From NCBI GenBank assembly GCA_951230915.1, contig OX579634.1:51721570-51785569 (forward strand): 64,000 nucleotides of DNA, given 5' to 3'. This document shows positions 43,561 through 56,956 of this stretch, one piece after another. This stretch comes from Antitrichia curtipendula (taxonomy: Eukaryota; Streptophyta; Bryopsida; Hypnales; Leucodontaceae). How positions within the stretch are numbered: the stretch's first letter is position 1; each line of letters starts with the position of its first letter. The position numbers and the translations under genes were made by a program. The notes under the pieces were generated by a model. It made no database searches. It was not told where the DNA came from and saw nothing but the letters and a program-made list of their open reading frames with translations.

Positions 43561-45900
43561 ATATATACTCCTATTGAAACATTTTCATATGTTATATCAT
43601 ATTTTCATATACCATTGGTCGAACTCAAGCTTTTTATATTGTACTTGATATGAATTTTGTTTATTATTTCTTAAAAAAGTACATTGCAAATAGAATTGTA
43701 AAATTTATTGAAATTTTAATGTCTTCTAAATGACATATAATTTCATTTGAAACATTTCAAAGAAAAAAAAAAGCAACAAATTTACTTGAGGCATTGTCCT
43801 TTTAGTATTGGTGCACTATTCAAATAAGGTCCTACTCAAACTTCCTCACATATCTTACACAAAGGGCAAATTCAACATAAATTAAATTGATTTTGGAATT
43901 AATGTGCCCCATGGCATCTAGCAATTAGTGCAAGGTGATGTGGACTTGTCAAAATTTGATGTGAAAATTTCATTTGGGCCCTCTTTGCCAAATTTGACTT
44001 TCCCATACAATATCAAGATGATCACCCATTTCTAACCACTCAAGCAATTTAGTCTATTTGCAGCATGGGGAAGGTTGAAAAAGAATTATCCTTTATAGAG
44101 AAATAGATTTCTGAAGGATTTCTGAATTTTTTACGTTCTTTTCCTCAAAAAAAGAGCTTACCATTATTTCTTTTTGTGAAGATTCTATTTGTTTGATACT
44201 TGATACATATAGTTAAACCTATTTTCAACCATAGGTTGGTCACAAAATTGATGTAAGTGAAAATTGTGGCTTCCATGTACATGTTGTGATCATTGTGTGC
44301 TTTCAATGTACAGTTGGGTACTGAAAGTTTACAAACTCCATTTTGGAGTCATTCAAATTTTTTTATAATGTGCATTATAATTGATATACATTTTTTGTAA
44401 GCATAATTATTGTTGCATCCTTATACAATCTGATCAACCATACCCAAATTTTAGTTTCAAAAAAACGAAACTCCATTTTCGGTGGATTGTTTCATTTAAA
44501 ATTCGTGATTTTACATTATCATTGATTGAAAATCATTGGTGATGAATTTTTAAGTTTTAATTGCATAGATTTGTAAGAAACATCTATATACACATCTTTC
44601 CTTCAACAAGCATCTCCCCAAAAGCTTCAAAATTCCATCTATAGAAATTTTAATGTTGGAGTGGTCCTATTCAAATTTTGTAAAATAGATATTTCTTTAT
44701 TGTACTTAGATTTTTCTATTTGCACTTCACATAGTAACTAATTTTGTACATTTAAGCATGATGGTACAATTACTTTGCCAAAATCAAGTTAAAATATAGA
44801 GATATCCATTTCTTCAAAGTTTGGTCATACAATACTTTTCATTGAACTCTTCAATGGTCATCTTTTTGCATATGGATGTTCCTTACATATCTATGCAATT
44901 GAACTAAAAAAATCACCACCAATTGTATTTAGTAAAATATCATGTAAGATCACAAAAATTGACTTTAAAAATTCACTAAAAATGGAATTTTGCTTTTTTG
45001 AAACTGATATTTGATATGCTTGATTGGGATTGGGTAAGAATTGAGTGATAATTATGAAAGACAATAAACTCAATTCTATTCTATATCATGTGCAAATTTT
45101 TGAATCGCTCCAAAACGCAGTTTGTAAGCTTTCAATACCGGACTATACACCTCCTCCATATTTCTATTGCTCCTGCTGGTCTTGCTATATGTGAGTTGTC
45201 ACCTACAACACAAGTGATTGAAAATATCATAGTAGCCTACCCTGTGAGAATGGGAGGTTGGTCCAAAATGGGTGATCCACTTTAAACTTAGTCTATCTGA
45301 ACTTCTCTATGCCAACTAAGGTAAACCAGCCTATAACATGCCAACTGTCTAATGCAGACATCTACATAACCCTCCCATTACAGTCCATTTCAGATTTTTG
45401 CTTCTACAATTTAATTAGGTTGGTTAGTGGCCCACATTAGTGCATTAGGTGATTGTGATAGAATTAGTGATGACTGTCATAGGACACTTACACATTGTGA
45501 GTGTAAACTCATCATAAAGAGTTTTTTTTTTATTCCTTTGTGTGATGGCCACATTAAAAATTCTTGTGGTTGTGTTAGGAAATCTGAAGACTGCATTAGG
45601 TGGTAAGATGACCATCATGAAGACATATTTTATTGATTTCAGATAGTCTACAGACTGTTTTGGAAAAATACTTAAAAAATTCATAACAAATTCCTACTTT
45701 GTCCAAAAACTAAAATTTTAACTGCTTCTTTCATTTCTCAAAGTTGTCTCTGCTAGAAAAAAATCTGATTTTATTTTGCTAATGGCAACATACCAAATCA
45801 GTCATTCTGCCTGTCACAGGCCGGTTTACCTTACATGGCCTCCTCCCCTCCTCCCCTTCAGACTTCCGCCCAATGCACAGCCCCCATCCCGTTTGTTTCA
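43561..45900. other. AT-rich intergenic DNA
   Basis: No exon-like sequence, RNA gene or transposon end was recognised in 2.3 kb. Confidence 0.45.
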
Positions 45901-45905
45901 TTTAA

Positions 45906-46812
45906 CCCCTAAAGGCCCAAGGCCTTTTTTCTGCCAAAAAACATTCAAAACTGCCATTTCTATAGCAAAGAGTAAAAATATTTGAAAAATGTTTTTCTTG
46001 CATATCTAACCGTAGGATGTTACACCTAACTAGTATAAGAATGTGTGGAATATTTCATAGAATTTTTGACCGCACAAATTGTAAGATATTTGCATTTAAA
46101 GTGAAAAAAAACAAGTTTTTCAGTACATTGCGGTACTAGATTTTTTGACTTCAAACATTTTTAACTTAAAATTTTTGCACTACAGCATTTTGAGCTTTAA
46201 TCTTTATAGTAGAAAATTGAGTTGAGAGTCTATGGGGGGAAAACAAATTTCAAATAAGCGTAATCATCATTCTTAAAAAAATTGTTAAGTAGAAGTAGGT
46301 ATAAGATAGAAGGAAAATCTAAAATATTCATATATTTCAGATGGAATAAAAATGCACTAATCCCAATGGTGAGATTGTTCTAGCAAGTAAACTAAACCAT
46401 GCAAAAAAGAAAATTTGAAAAATTTGAAAATTTGCATTCAAGAAGATGCTCTAACTGCCCGAAAAACAAGAATGTCCATAACTTTCTCATAACAAATCCA
46501 AATGAAATGAATCAAAGCTTTCCAGATAGAAAAAAATATACTCTATGAGAAAAAAAATACTAAAAAGAAAATTCAAATTTTTGAATTTTTTTTTTTGCTG
46601 CCCAGACTGCCCCCCGTCCCCTGTTTTGAGCTTATTTGGTCATAACTGTTGTTCCTGGGCACCGATTGTGTAAAAAAATTATATTCCCACAAAGCTTATC
46701 AGTTTTTTCTATCTTTGAAAAAAGTTTCAGAATATCAAGACCAAAATTCAGCCCGTAGGTACCTGCCCAAAATCCCATTTGTCCCCCCATAGGGGCAACG
46801 GTCTTTTAGGGG
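45906..46812 (-). mobile_element. TTAA-flanked non-autonomous element (family A), copy 6
   Basis: 907 bp with perfect TTAA flanks (45,902-45,905 and 46,813-46,816). Ends are CCCCTAAAGG and TCTTTTAGGGG. It is inverted relative to the 33.6-kb copy and collinear with the 17.1-kb copy. This is the best-preserved member here and carries no coding sequence. Confidence 0.85.
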
Positions 46813-46849
46813 TTAATACCCATGGAATAGCTTATATATACAGAGCGCA

Positions 46850-48560
46850 AGGTGCAGTTGTGAGTTTGAAAATATCCTGTCCTCCGTCGTCATTGTCCCC
46901 CTTCCCCCCTTCCCCCCTTCCCCCGGGTGTTGATGCACACTTGATTCATTCATTCATTTCTTCCTTCCTTCTGCCCCCCCAATGGAGTCAGAGCGTTCAG
47001 TCTTCTCCCTCCTGCCTTTGGCCATTGAAGGGCAATTCAAACCCAAGTGGATATACCCTCCCCTCCCCTCAATTACAACTTCAGCAGTACTGTACCAGCC
47101 AGAAACCGCAGCCCCCTCATACCACCCTCCCCTCCCGTTCGTTCCACCATGTTGTCCTTGTTCCTTTGTCCCATCTGCTTGTCATGCCCATGGAGTGAAG
47201 CTCCCCAGCCACTCCAGAGACCCGCAACATGATGTGCAGCTCATTATATATCGTAAGGCCAGTCAGAGAGCAATGAAGAACTGAAGTTAAGGGAGAGAGA
47301 GAGAGAGAGAGATGGGAGGCCACTCAGGGCAGGCGGGCAGGCAGTTCCTCAAGTCAAGCTGCCTGCTGGGCCTGCTGGGCCTGCTGCACGGCGGAAGGGA
47401 AGGGCTCCAACGGCACTTATTGCGGATTTGACACAGCCCGCCAATCCCTCCCAGACCTCCAGACCGCTTTGATGAAACTCACACTTGACTTGAAGGTCGG
47501 GAGGCAAGGCACAGAAAACAGCAGCAACATAATAACTTAAGCGTAGCAATTGGGGGGGAGGGGGGGAGGGGGGGGGGGAGGCACACAGGGGCCATTTGAA
47601 ACCGGGAGGGAGGGAGGGACAGACAGACGGAGGGAAGGGAGGGGGGGAAAGAAGAAGGTACCGGGCACCCACCCACCCTTCCTTCATTAAATAAGTAACT
47701 TAATCCCACCAGGGAAGAACTGAACCACTGGGACAGGGATCAGACACCTTCTTAGGGCTAGTTTACATGTGAGTCCGGTGGGCAAGAAAAGCAACTAGAA
47801 GACAAGAACAATGTCACCGATGATCGGTAAGTGCAGAAGGAGGAGAGACAGTTTCACCGATATCGGTGTAGAAAACAATATAGAAAGAGCATAAAAGTGC
47901 TTTCTCTATTTCGGCATTGCTGACTGCTCCTAACCACCGATACATGTAAGTTGGCCCTTAGAGCTCCATTTGTTGTCCCCAGTCCCCACATGCCTCAACA
48001 ACAAGACTTGTCAAAAAGGTAATCAAAGGAATTGGGGAAACCAGAGGGGTCACAGGTGGCAAAACATGACATGGCAAAGACTATGGCAAATCAAAGAATG
48101 GGGGGGATGGAGGGGGTCACAGGGGAAAAGAGGGAGGGAGGGGGCTTCCGTCAACTTAGAGGCTTAGTGCTTTTCATTTCATTTTTGCACTTTGGGGGCG
48201 GGTGGGTGTGTTCTGGGGACACATTGCCTCTCCTATGTAGGCTACTGACAACTTTTTTGGATTTTGGGAACCCCCAAAGAGGCAAGGTAATCCTTGGAAT
48301 GGATCTTCGAGGATAGGATAATAGGTAGGTTCCCACCAGGTCAATTTCAGTTGGAGGAAGGTTTTTCAAAAGGTTTCTTGGAAAGTGCAGGACCATGTAC
48401 TTGTTTCATAGGGATGTAATTTCTATTCTTTGACCCCTGGGCAAAAAAACAGAGGGAAGGGGGGGGGGCCGGGACCTACTCCTAGATAAAAAGGCAAAAA
48501 GAGGGGGAGGGGGAGGGAAAAAAGGAAAAAGGAGGGGGAAGAAGAAAAAAGAAAAAAATG
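46850..48560. repeat. GC-rich low-complexity tract with purine/pyrimidine runs and poly-G
   Basis: C-rich runs at 46,895-46,925, (GA)n near 47,292-47,312, and poly-G stretches at 47,550-47,580 and 48,460-48,470 with GGGA-type repeats at 48,500-48,550. Several overlapping Pro/Ser/Leu-rich open frames occur on both strands and are best explained by composition. The G-runs satisfy the G-quadruplex pattern. Confidence 0.6.
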
Positions 48561-49973
48561 AAAAAAAGAGAAAAGAAAGAATTGAGCTTTTAAATCAATT
48601 AAAGATAAAACCTTAATATCAATACCTTAAAGAAGAAAGTTTGACCTCTTGGTTCATTATCAATCAAGAGTGTAGAGGCTTTGCACCCTTTATTTACTTG
48701 TGTATGCAAAGTAAAAGTTGAATAAAAATAAAAATACAATGGTAACATTTGTTTTAGATTGTTTTGTATGTGACATTGAGACATCCTTGGTTGTGTGCTC
48801 ACTAGTCATTTTCTTTATACCATTGGAGAGCTTGACTCAACAAAGGTTGGACTAAAGTAGTATCATTGCTTTTGGATATATGATGGATTTGTGAGTAATT
48901 CTTATAACCATGAATTGAATTAAATTATAAAAAATAGAGTATAGGAGTTTTTAATGTCATTCTTAGCATTGCCAAAGCTCTCTCTAAGTAAAAATGCACC
49001 AAAGTTGTTTTACATTTTTGGTTCTTAAGTGTGAAAGCTATGGGTTTTCAATTGAATTTTGTTTCTAAAAATTTAATTTAATTTCAGATAAATTATTATA
49101 AAAATTAAAAATCAAAAGAATACATAGGTAAATCATGGAAAAACACTTGAACAAGTGCACAATGCCAGACATGTTGTTTGTAAGTTGAACTTTAAGAAAT
49201 TACATTGTTTTTAAATTGAAAAAAAGAGAAAAATAATCTTTGTAGTTAAGAAGAAGAAAAGTTTTAAATTCAATTTATAAATAAGTCAAATATTCTCTAA
49301 ATAAAAAAGTTAATCTTTAACATGGTTTTAAAATATAAAAATTTAATATTCTAAACAATGTTCAATACAATGTATACATTTCAATTAAATGGTAAATGTT
49401 CTTTTTTTTATTTTATTAGGATCATTTTAAGTTGAAATAAAATATTAAATCATTTAGTATTATTGAAGAAGAAAAAGAATTATAAATTGATTATAAATTC
49501 TACATAGAGAATGAAATTATCTAAAATAAAGTGAAAATAAATGAAATCATATAGTGAAGTAAAGGAAATATAAAATAATTGCAATAAAAGCTGTCATTTT
49601 ATTTGTACAAAAGAAAACATGTGTTCAAATAGGAACATACATAAGTGGAAAACATTGCTTCATAAAAAACATCAACATGACAACTAAATTCTCTAAATCA
49701 TTGCAGTTTTACATGTATGATAAATCTACATATTAAATGAAATACACAAAAATTCAAGCATGAGTGCATATAATGTCTACTACATTTTCTACTTTTCTCT
49801 TTCGTCTTCATCTTTTTTTTGTTTCAATTGAAATTGATCTCAGATAAAGAAATTAGAATCTTCAAGTCAATTTTCTACATAACAGTGATACTTTCATTGT
49901 ATTGTAGACTTTTTTTAATTAACTCTAGTGCAATTGTTTTGTTTGAGATGTTCCTTTTCACTTTAATGATGCA
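48561..49973. other. AT-rich intergenic DNA
   Basis: No gene or repeat end was recognised. Confidence 0.5.
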
Positions 49974-50345
49974 TTATGTGTGAAAACAATTGACTCTTTT
50001 TTTCCAATATATTGTCCTCTTTTTGCTACAAATTATACAATTGTCATTGTCGTTAAGACTTAGAAGTTGACTACAAAGTAGAGGCTCATATGTAGATTCT
50101 GATCTTGGTACTTGTGAAGAATTTGAATCAACCAAAAGCAATGATGATGGAAAACTTGCCTCAATTTCAAGTTGGGCTTGCGTCTCAACCTCTTTAGTGA
50201 TATCACTTACAACATCAAAATTAAAAGATGGTAGGATTGAAAGTTGAATTTGTAAATACTTATAGTGTCTTCTAAGTTGTTCATGTGAATACCTATAAAA
50301 TACCCAAATACCCTTGGATGCTAAAGCTTTCTATTGGGCAATTGA
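49974..50345 (-). pseudogene. Exon-like remnant of unknown gene
   Basis: A minus-strand open frame of about 120 codons ends at TAA 49,974-49,976. It reads KGIWVFYRYSHEQLRRHYKY, then SFNFDVVSDITKEVETQAQ, and near the end NDNDNCIICSKKRTIYWKKR. One in-frame TAG lies near the upstream edge. The C-x2-C and basic tail suggest a nucleic-acid-binding or transposon protein. I do not recognise the family. Flanking DNA is AT-rich without exons I can link. Confidence 0.4.
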
Positions 50346-51326
50346 ACGAAAAGCCAACATTTTAATAAGTTGTATCCATTTTTTTTTACTTGTAACTATA
50401 CAAGTTCAAATTAGACATGTTAGAGATCACATAGGGAAAAAAAATATTAAAATGTCACTCATGGATTGAAAGATTATAATGTTTGATCATGAGTGTGGTA
50501 AAATTGCAAAAGTGATTTGAAGTCTTTCAATCCCTTTTTCACATGTCAAATCTAAAAATTAGTGGTCACCCAAAAAATATGAGGTTAAAGGGCCTAACAT
50601 GCATAATCCCAATCAATTTATGGCTTCTCAAAATGTAATCTACAAAATTCCTTCTCCAAAACCTTCAAAACAAAACTAAGTTACATATCAATAAATACAT
50701 GCAATTTAGAAGCTAATGTAGTAAAAAAACCCATCCAAAACTTGTTTGAAATAAATCCAATTAACTTAATTGTTCTCAGCTTGAAAATCTGTAAAGCATG
50801 TGTTTCAAAAATAATAAGAAATTCAAAATAATAATAATAATAATAATAAATAAATAAATAAATAAATCTGTAAAGCATAAATGAAAATTTTCAGTTACAA
50901 GCTCTGTTCCAGCTTGCTCTGGCTGTTTTGCAATGGGTTCTACCCAGTTGTTCAAAAATAAAAAATGAAAAAATGAGAAAAATTCTTGCTCTTTTTGAAA
51001 TTTTTTTTTTTACTTTACACGTAGTGAAGCAATACAGGCTTTCAATTGTGTGCCAGAAGACATGACCTTTTTTTATCTGGACTGCGCATAGAATTTAGGC
51101 AATATTAAGCTTCCAACTCAGGCCTGGGACTTTGAATCACATTGATTCCATGGACAACCTCATCCAACCCTAAAATTCATCACTTTAAAGGTATTGTCCT
51201 ACTTTGTCCTATCTAAGAGTGAGACCCCACCGGGGGGTATGCTATCCTAAACACAAAATAGCGGGAACTTCAGGTGGCTTAATAAAAAGGAAAAAAAATT
51301 GAACCAAGATAAATTTGTTTCTTCTT

Positions 51327-51363
<37 letters not shown>

Positions 51364-51822
51364 ATTTGGAGTTTGGTTCATTCAATGGCGATTAATAAGG
51401 TCTAAAACATTAGTCTAGGGACATTTGTTTTGTGGGCAATTATGATCCCTTGTTGAAAAAAAATTAACATGTGATGTATATTATTCCATTCGATTTTAAT
51501 TTTTGTAAAAAGAAAAAATAGGTGAGATTAAATTATATTACTTGCAATAATATTGCCGCCATTGGGGTTGACATTTTTCAATTCCATTGTAATGTTATTA
51601 GCAATTTATTTATTTTGATTTCATCTCATAATTCCTCCTCTTCAATGACTTTATAAAGAATAAAAATAATAATTTTTTTCCCTCCCTGCCCCTACGGATT
51701 TGCAACTCAATTTTATGGCATATTAAAAACAAATCAAGTCTCCATGGTACAAAAAAACTTTCAGTTTAGAAAGTCAAAGTCCATTGGCACTACTTGGAAG
51801 TGGGAAAAAATATCTTGCTTAA
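50346..51822. other. AT-rich intergenic DNA with simple repeats
   Basis: (AAT)n and (AAAT)n lie at 50,826-50,866 and (TTTA)n at 51,322-51,360. Nothing else was recognised. Confidence 0.5.
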
Positions 51823-52748
51823 TTCCTAAAGTCCCCAAAGTCCCCTTGGGGGGTCTTGAAGGTTTGGGTAGGCACTGATGATCTCAATTTTTGGCAACAA
51901 CTTTTTAATTTATTTTTTTCAAAGTAGGAAAATTGATTAGCTTTGGGGGAATATAATTTTCATTTTCATTTGTGCCCAAGAGCAAAAGTTATGCTAGAAT
52001 AAGTTGAAAACAAGCAAGGTTGGGCAACCAAAAAAAATCCACAAAAAAATGAAATCGTTTAAAATTTTATTTATTTATTATGAATTACGGAGTACATATT
52101 TGTCTTAGTGGAAATATTTGATTCATTCCATTTAGATAAGTGATGTGAAAGTTATGAAGCTTCTTATTTTGCAAGCAATCTTGACTAGTTATTGAGAAAA
52201 TAATATATTAGATTCATTTGTAAACTCAATTTTAACAACTTCTCCAAAAAAAATTTGTAGGTGGTTTAGTTTTCTTTCTAAAACAATCTCACCTTTGGAA
52301 TTACTATGTTTCAATTCCATCTCAAAGCTATCAACATTTTAGTTTTTCCCTCTATCTTGTACCTACTTCGACTTAATAATTTCTTAGGGAATGAAAATCA
52401 AAGGGTTGTTTTATTTTTATAAAAATTTCCAAAGTCTTAACTCAACTTTTCAAAATGAAATTTTTTAATTCACAATTTGTTGTACAAAAAACTTAAGTTA
52501 AGAGGATTCAAAGTCTAATAATCTAGTTAGGCTAGGAGCAAAAGAACATGTTTTCTTCACTTTAAATACATATCTTGTGAACGATACTATAAAAAGTTTT
52601 TGAATATTTTTCCAAACATTCTCATATTAGTCTAGTGCAAGATCCTATGGTTGAATGTATAAAAGGAAAAAATCGGATTTTTTCATTTGCATGAAAAGTG
52701 GTAGTTTTCAGTCATTTTTGATGGAAAATGGCCTTGGGACTTTGATTG
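51823..52748 (+). mobile_element. TTAA-flanked non-autonomous element (family A), copy 7
   Basis: About 926 bp between TTAA (51,819-51,822) and TTAA (52,749-52,752). The terminal bases have drifted (TTCCTAAAG; GACTTTGATTG). The interior matches the 2.3-kb copy (CATTTGTGCCCAAGAGCAAAAG block, GAAAATGGCCTTGGGACTTT near the right end). Confidence 0.6.
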
Positions 52749-52752
52749 TTAA

Positions 52753-54221
52753 CTCCTTGAGGGCCAATAAGCAGTCAATATTTCTAAAATTGTGAAGATG
52801 TATTATAAAATGCAACTTAGAATAATAATTTAATGATGATTTTCATACAATAGTTGTAAAATATGATCTGTAGCACAAACCAATATTTTTTTAATAAAAT
52901 TTGAAGCCAAAAATTGATTTTAGATTGAATATTTGTGATGTTCACAAGAATTTTTTTTAAGTTTAAAATGTTAAGTTCTAATCATAGTAATTTTTAAATA
53001 TTATTTTTTTACTTTTTACTCAAATTGTTCTTGAAGGATCATTTTTTGAATTGAAAATGTTAATTTTTGATTGAGGTCAAACCTACCAATAACTATTAAT
53101 GTGTTCCAATTCCACCTTAGAACTATAAGTGGTTTAATTTTTCCTTCAATCTTATACTAATGAATATTTTTTTAAAATTTAAAGAATGAAAATCATTAGT
53201 TTAGAAAAAAAAATCCAATTTCTCAATTTAAATATTCAACATAAAAAGATTTAAGTCTAAATTTTTAGTGCAAAAATTATAAACTAAGAAGATTCAAAGT
53301 CAAATAATCTAATTCAGGAATGTACTCAATTTTTTTTCCCCCTTTAAACGCAAATATCTTGCAATCTACACGGTGAAAGTTTCTGAAATTTATTCCTTAG
53401 GGACCACAAGGTAGTTAAAAATTTATTAATAAATGCATCTTTAAAGAATAAATTAATGATGGTTTTCTGAATGGAAGTTGTAAATATAATCCATACATCT
53501 ACACTATCCAATAAATGTTTTGCACAAGATTTTACATTCAAATTGTTAAGCTCTAATTATGATGATTGTTTTTGAGTTTTGATTTAATTATATATGCAAA
53601 GAAATTTTGATGAATCCTTTTGGAATCAGAAAAGTTATTTTTTGGGATCAAACATGCTTATACCCCTTGAACTTTAAAATATGTGAATTTTTTTTTTTAA
53701 AGTCTATGTCATATAAATGTTAGAGAATTAACAAAAGTATCCACAAACATTTAGATGTATGAATAAACCAAGACTTTGTATTGTTAGAGACTTGTTTGCA
53801 TTAATCCATTGTCTAAAATTTGAATGTTTGATCTTTAAGGAATTAGTGAACAAATGTAAATAACGGGTGTTTTTATTTATTTAGTTTCATTGAGGGATCT
53901 CCATATGGATGGTGCCTCCGCAACTTTATGGTAAATAACAAAGTAAATTGAAGGATTCATTGTAAAAAATGACATTGTTATGGGCGCACCAAATTTTCCA
54001 CAAGATTGAGGTCCGAGAAAACCCTTCCAAAAGTGATGTCCATCCTACCTAGAGTTAATCGTTGATTTTATCAATGGAATGTTTTTTTTAGGAATTGAGC
54101 ACTTTTGGTGCTACATTTCTCTATTGACGGTATTGTTCTAATTTGCCTAATCATATTTATCAAACACCCCGTAAAATATCCATATCGTAAGTTAGGCTTT
54201 TTTTTTTTTTTTTTTTTTCCG
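52753..54221. other. AT-rich intergenic DNA
   Basis: No gene was seen. A T21-22 run lies at about 54,198-54,219, immediately before repeat family B copy 3. Confidence 0.45.
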
Positions 54222-54405
54222 TTACGGTGAGATCTCTTGGACCATGCATCTCCAATCACGCTCTTTGTACCGTCAAAAGCTCTCCTCAAGGAAAGGTGCA
54301 CAGACTTTGTTCCGGGGCTTTCCAACTCACAACAAAAAAGATATTGAATAAAAAAATTAGAAAACTACTTTCACTTTTTCTTTTCTTATACCGTGGCAAC
54401 GGCAC
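54222..54405 (+). repeat. Dispersed repeat family B, copy 3
   Basis: Matches 2,090-2,310: GAGATCTCTTGGACCATGC, then GGTGCACAGACTTTG, then TTTCCAACTCAC, then AAGATATTGA. Confidence 0.5.
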
Positions 54406-54423
54406 AGGGCACACTACTGTAAG

Positions 54424-54720
54424 GTAGTATGCTCTTAAAGCGACCACTTAAGAGCAGATCGCCTTTTCAGGGAAGTTAAACTTATTGAAACAATTTTCAG
54501 TAAATTTATATAGGAAGATAAATGGAATTGGCATCTAACCCAAGTAGTTTCATATTTTTCAGATCTTTGTAGCATTAGTTATGAATTTTTGAAGTTCAAA
54601 CATAGTGGTTTCTAAAAGCGACCACCTTCTGAAATGTACACATTTCGAACATTGAAGAAAGCAAAATGTACCTCTGTGTCATGATCGCTTTAGAACATGG
54701 GCGCTTTTAGAGCATACTAC
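54424..54720. mobile_element. MITE (family D), about 300 bp
   Basis: Left end GTAGTATGCTCTTAAAGCGACC, right end GGGCGCTTTTAGAGCATACTAC, inverted with two mismatches. Extra copies of AAAGCGACCAC lie inside. ACTACTGTA occurs at both edges (54,413-54,421 and 54,716-54,724), either a 9-bp target duplication or part of the repeat. It is non-coding. Confidence 0.75.
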
Positions 54721-56956
54721 TGTAGTTCTCAATGGCGGAACTGAAGCTGCCATGATGGCGGGGTTACCGCATGAATCTGTGAACCATATCCAAAAAGAGC
54801 CGGGTCAGAGCCAAGGATCCCTAAAATAGAATAGGGAACCCAAGGGGCTTATTTTGGGCTCGCGAAGTTAGGGCACGGGGCTAATCAGTGGCTTATATTC
54901 TGGAGCAATGGCAGCGCAAAGCAAAATAATACGGAGTAATAAGTTACGGCATGAGTTCGCAACGGGCAAAGGCGCTCCTGAAGGGAACGGGCAGCGAACG
55001 AATGAAGAAGCAGCAGCAGCAAGCGTGTAACCGTGCCTGGGCCGGGCTGCTCGGGCACGACCCGTCAGTTCAGTTGACGCAGAGCAGAGCCGGGCAGAGC
55101 GTGGACTTTTCACATCCCGGGGGGCCCGTCGTCCGTCACGGAGAGCGCGGCTTATGATCATTCCCTTGCCCGGTATGCCCGCCCACGGGCCACGTCCCGC
55201 CCGCCCACCCGCCCGGTCCGCGGTGCCCGTTCGCCCGAGCACTGGCGGGGGGGGGCTTTAGCCTTTGTCGTCACTCTCCGCCAGCAAGCAAGCAGCACGT
55301 GAGGCGAAAGCCAGTGCCTTTGCGCGTCTGCGTCTGCGTCTGCGGAACTCGCCTTCAGTTTCCGTCGTGGGCTGGGATTTCGTGCTTGCATGGGCCGACG
55401 GCCGGAATTTCGCAGCCGCGCAGCTGCTGCCACTGCCACGACGAAAGGTTCGTGGAGTGGAGTGGAGTGGAGGGTAGACTGGCTTTTCCCAGTTCGCCGT
55501 TCGTCCCTGCCACCCGCTCTCCTCTCCCCGTCCGTCCCTCTTTCTCTCTGGCGTTGCGTTGCTTTGCTAGATTAGATCAGCGAGGCTAGGCGCCGTTGCC
55601 GTGCCCGTGCACCTATTTTCGGCTGCGATGATGGCGATCGTCGTCATGGCTTGCACGGCGTCAGTGGTTGAGCGCGCAGGCTGGCAGGGCATGGAGGGAC
55701 AGAAGAGGTTCTTGATGCGCCTGCCTTAGATAGGGTCGAATGACGACGCGCAGGGGGTGGGGAGGACGACGGACGAGGTGATGAGAGGGACAGTGGCGGA
55801 GATTTGATCTCGGAGGACTGCATGCTTCCGGTGTGTGGTTGCGAGACTGAAATTTATCATTTATGGGATACGGATATGGCGATTGCATGTGGTTTTGGCG
55901 GGCAGCAGGTGGACCAGGAGACGGAGGGGGAGTTTCAGAGAGGGAGCTGAGTACGGATGTGTTTTTGTTCTCGTAGGAAGGGAGTGATTGTTCAGATCTT
56001 GAAGAGGAGCGTGTGTGGATTCCGGTTATTGTCTCCTTTGCTCGGGTTATGGAGATTTTCGTCGCAAGGCATGGTGTTTGCGCACGGCGGTTGTGACTCA
56101 GGTTGCGGTGGTGTGTGATCCGGACTCGGGGTGGTCACGATCTTGTTGTAGGAATTTGGTGAGTTCATCAATCTTCTTGGCTGAGGATGACGGTGAAAGC
56201 GGAAGCTCCCCAGTTTGATTCGTCTTGCTATTTTATAATTGAAGACCGGGTGAAGCCATTGTGTTTGAATAGAATCTACGCGTGGTGCGGTGGTTGTCTT
56301 GGAGCTCAATGACGACAAGATACGTATGTGACACCTCTTCAAGGATCAGGGCGGATGCTGGTTAAATGGACATTTGACCTCGCTGACTTGGCCTGCGTAA
56401 AAATCATTACCTTGCGCGAGGGTCGTCTCAAATTTGAAATTCAAGTGATTGAGAACTCTTTTGCTCAGGTGTATCCCACCTGTCAATTGTGTTCTTTCGG
56501 AATATCTTAGCAAGCCGAGTTGCAGCGGAGACAGAGGTAGTCGCGTTGATGCTGCTTCTGCAGTAGAAACAGCATTACTATCACATTGGGCTGAAGGAGG
56601 AAGAACTACGGTACAGTACTTGTCATAACTGATAGTTGCAGCCGAGGTTCAGGACGCCTACTCTACCTATGGGAAAGCTTTTGAGGTAGCGAGGGTTGCT
56701 TTCTGTGCTTCATGCACTGTCACACCAGGATTTTATCTATCTGTCTTTGCAAGGACCTTTGTAGTACAACCCCTACGCTCACTCATGCTCGCAGGTTTCA
56801 AACCTACTTGAGTATACGTGCGGAAATTACTACCCGAGAAATATCTGAAGACCTACGTTGCGAAAGAATGCAGGAAAATGAGATGAAACCCGCTGCAGAT
56901 GCGAACTGCTGGGATAAATGACGGAGAAGCAGTAGGCGAAGGAGGAATAGGAGAAT
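54721..56956 (+). promoter_or_regulatory. GC-rich promoter and 5' untranslated region of the DUF547 gene
   Basis: Base composition jumps to strongly GC- and CpG-rich from about 54,940 to 55,700. Then comes a transcribed-looking leader up to the ATG at 56,957. Donor-like sites (for example AAAG|GTTCG at about 55,448 and TTTG|GTGAGT at about 56,159) suggest one or more 5'UTR introns. Open frames in the GC-rich part overlap on both strands and are compositional. I cannot place the transcription start. Confidence 0.55.

Noticed and set aside
46779..47709. Pro/Ser/Leu-rich frames on both strands
   Set aside because: They follow C-rich and G-rich runs; no homology-like motifs, and frames overlap heavily.
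54868..55589. Several Ala/Arg/Gly-rich frames in the GC-rich block
   Set aside because: CpG-rich promoter composition gives open frames in most frames; none links to the exons of the downstream gene.
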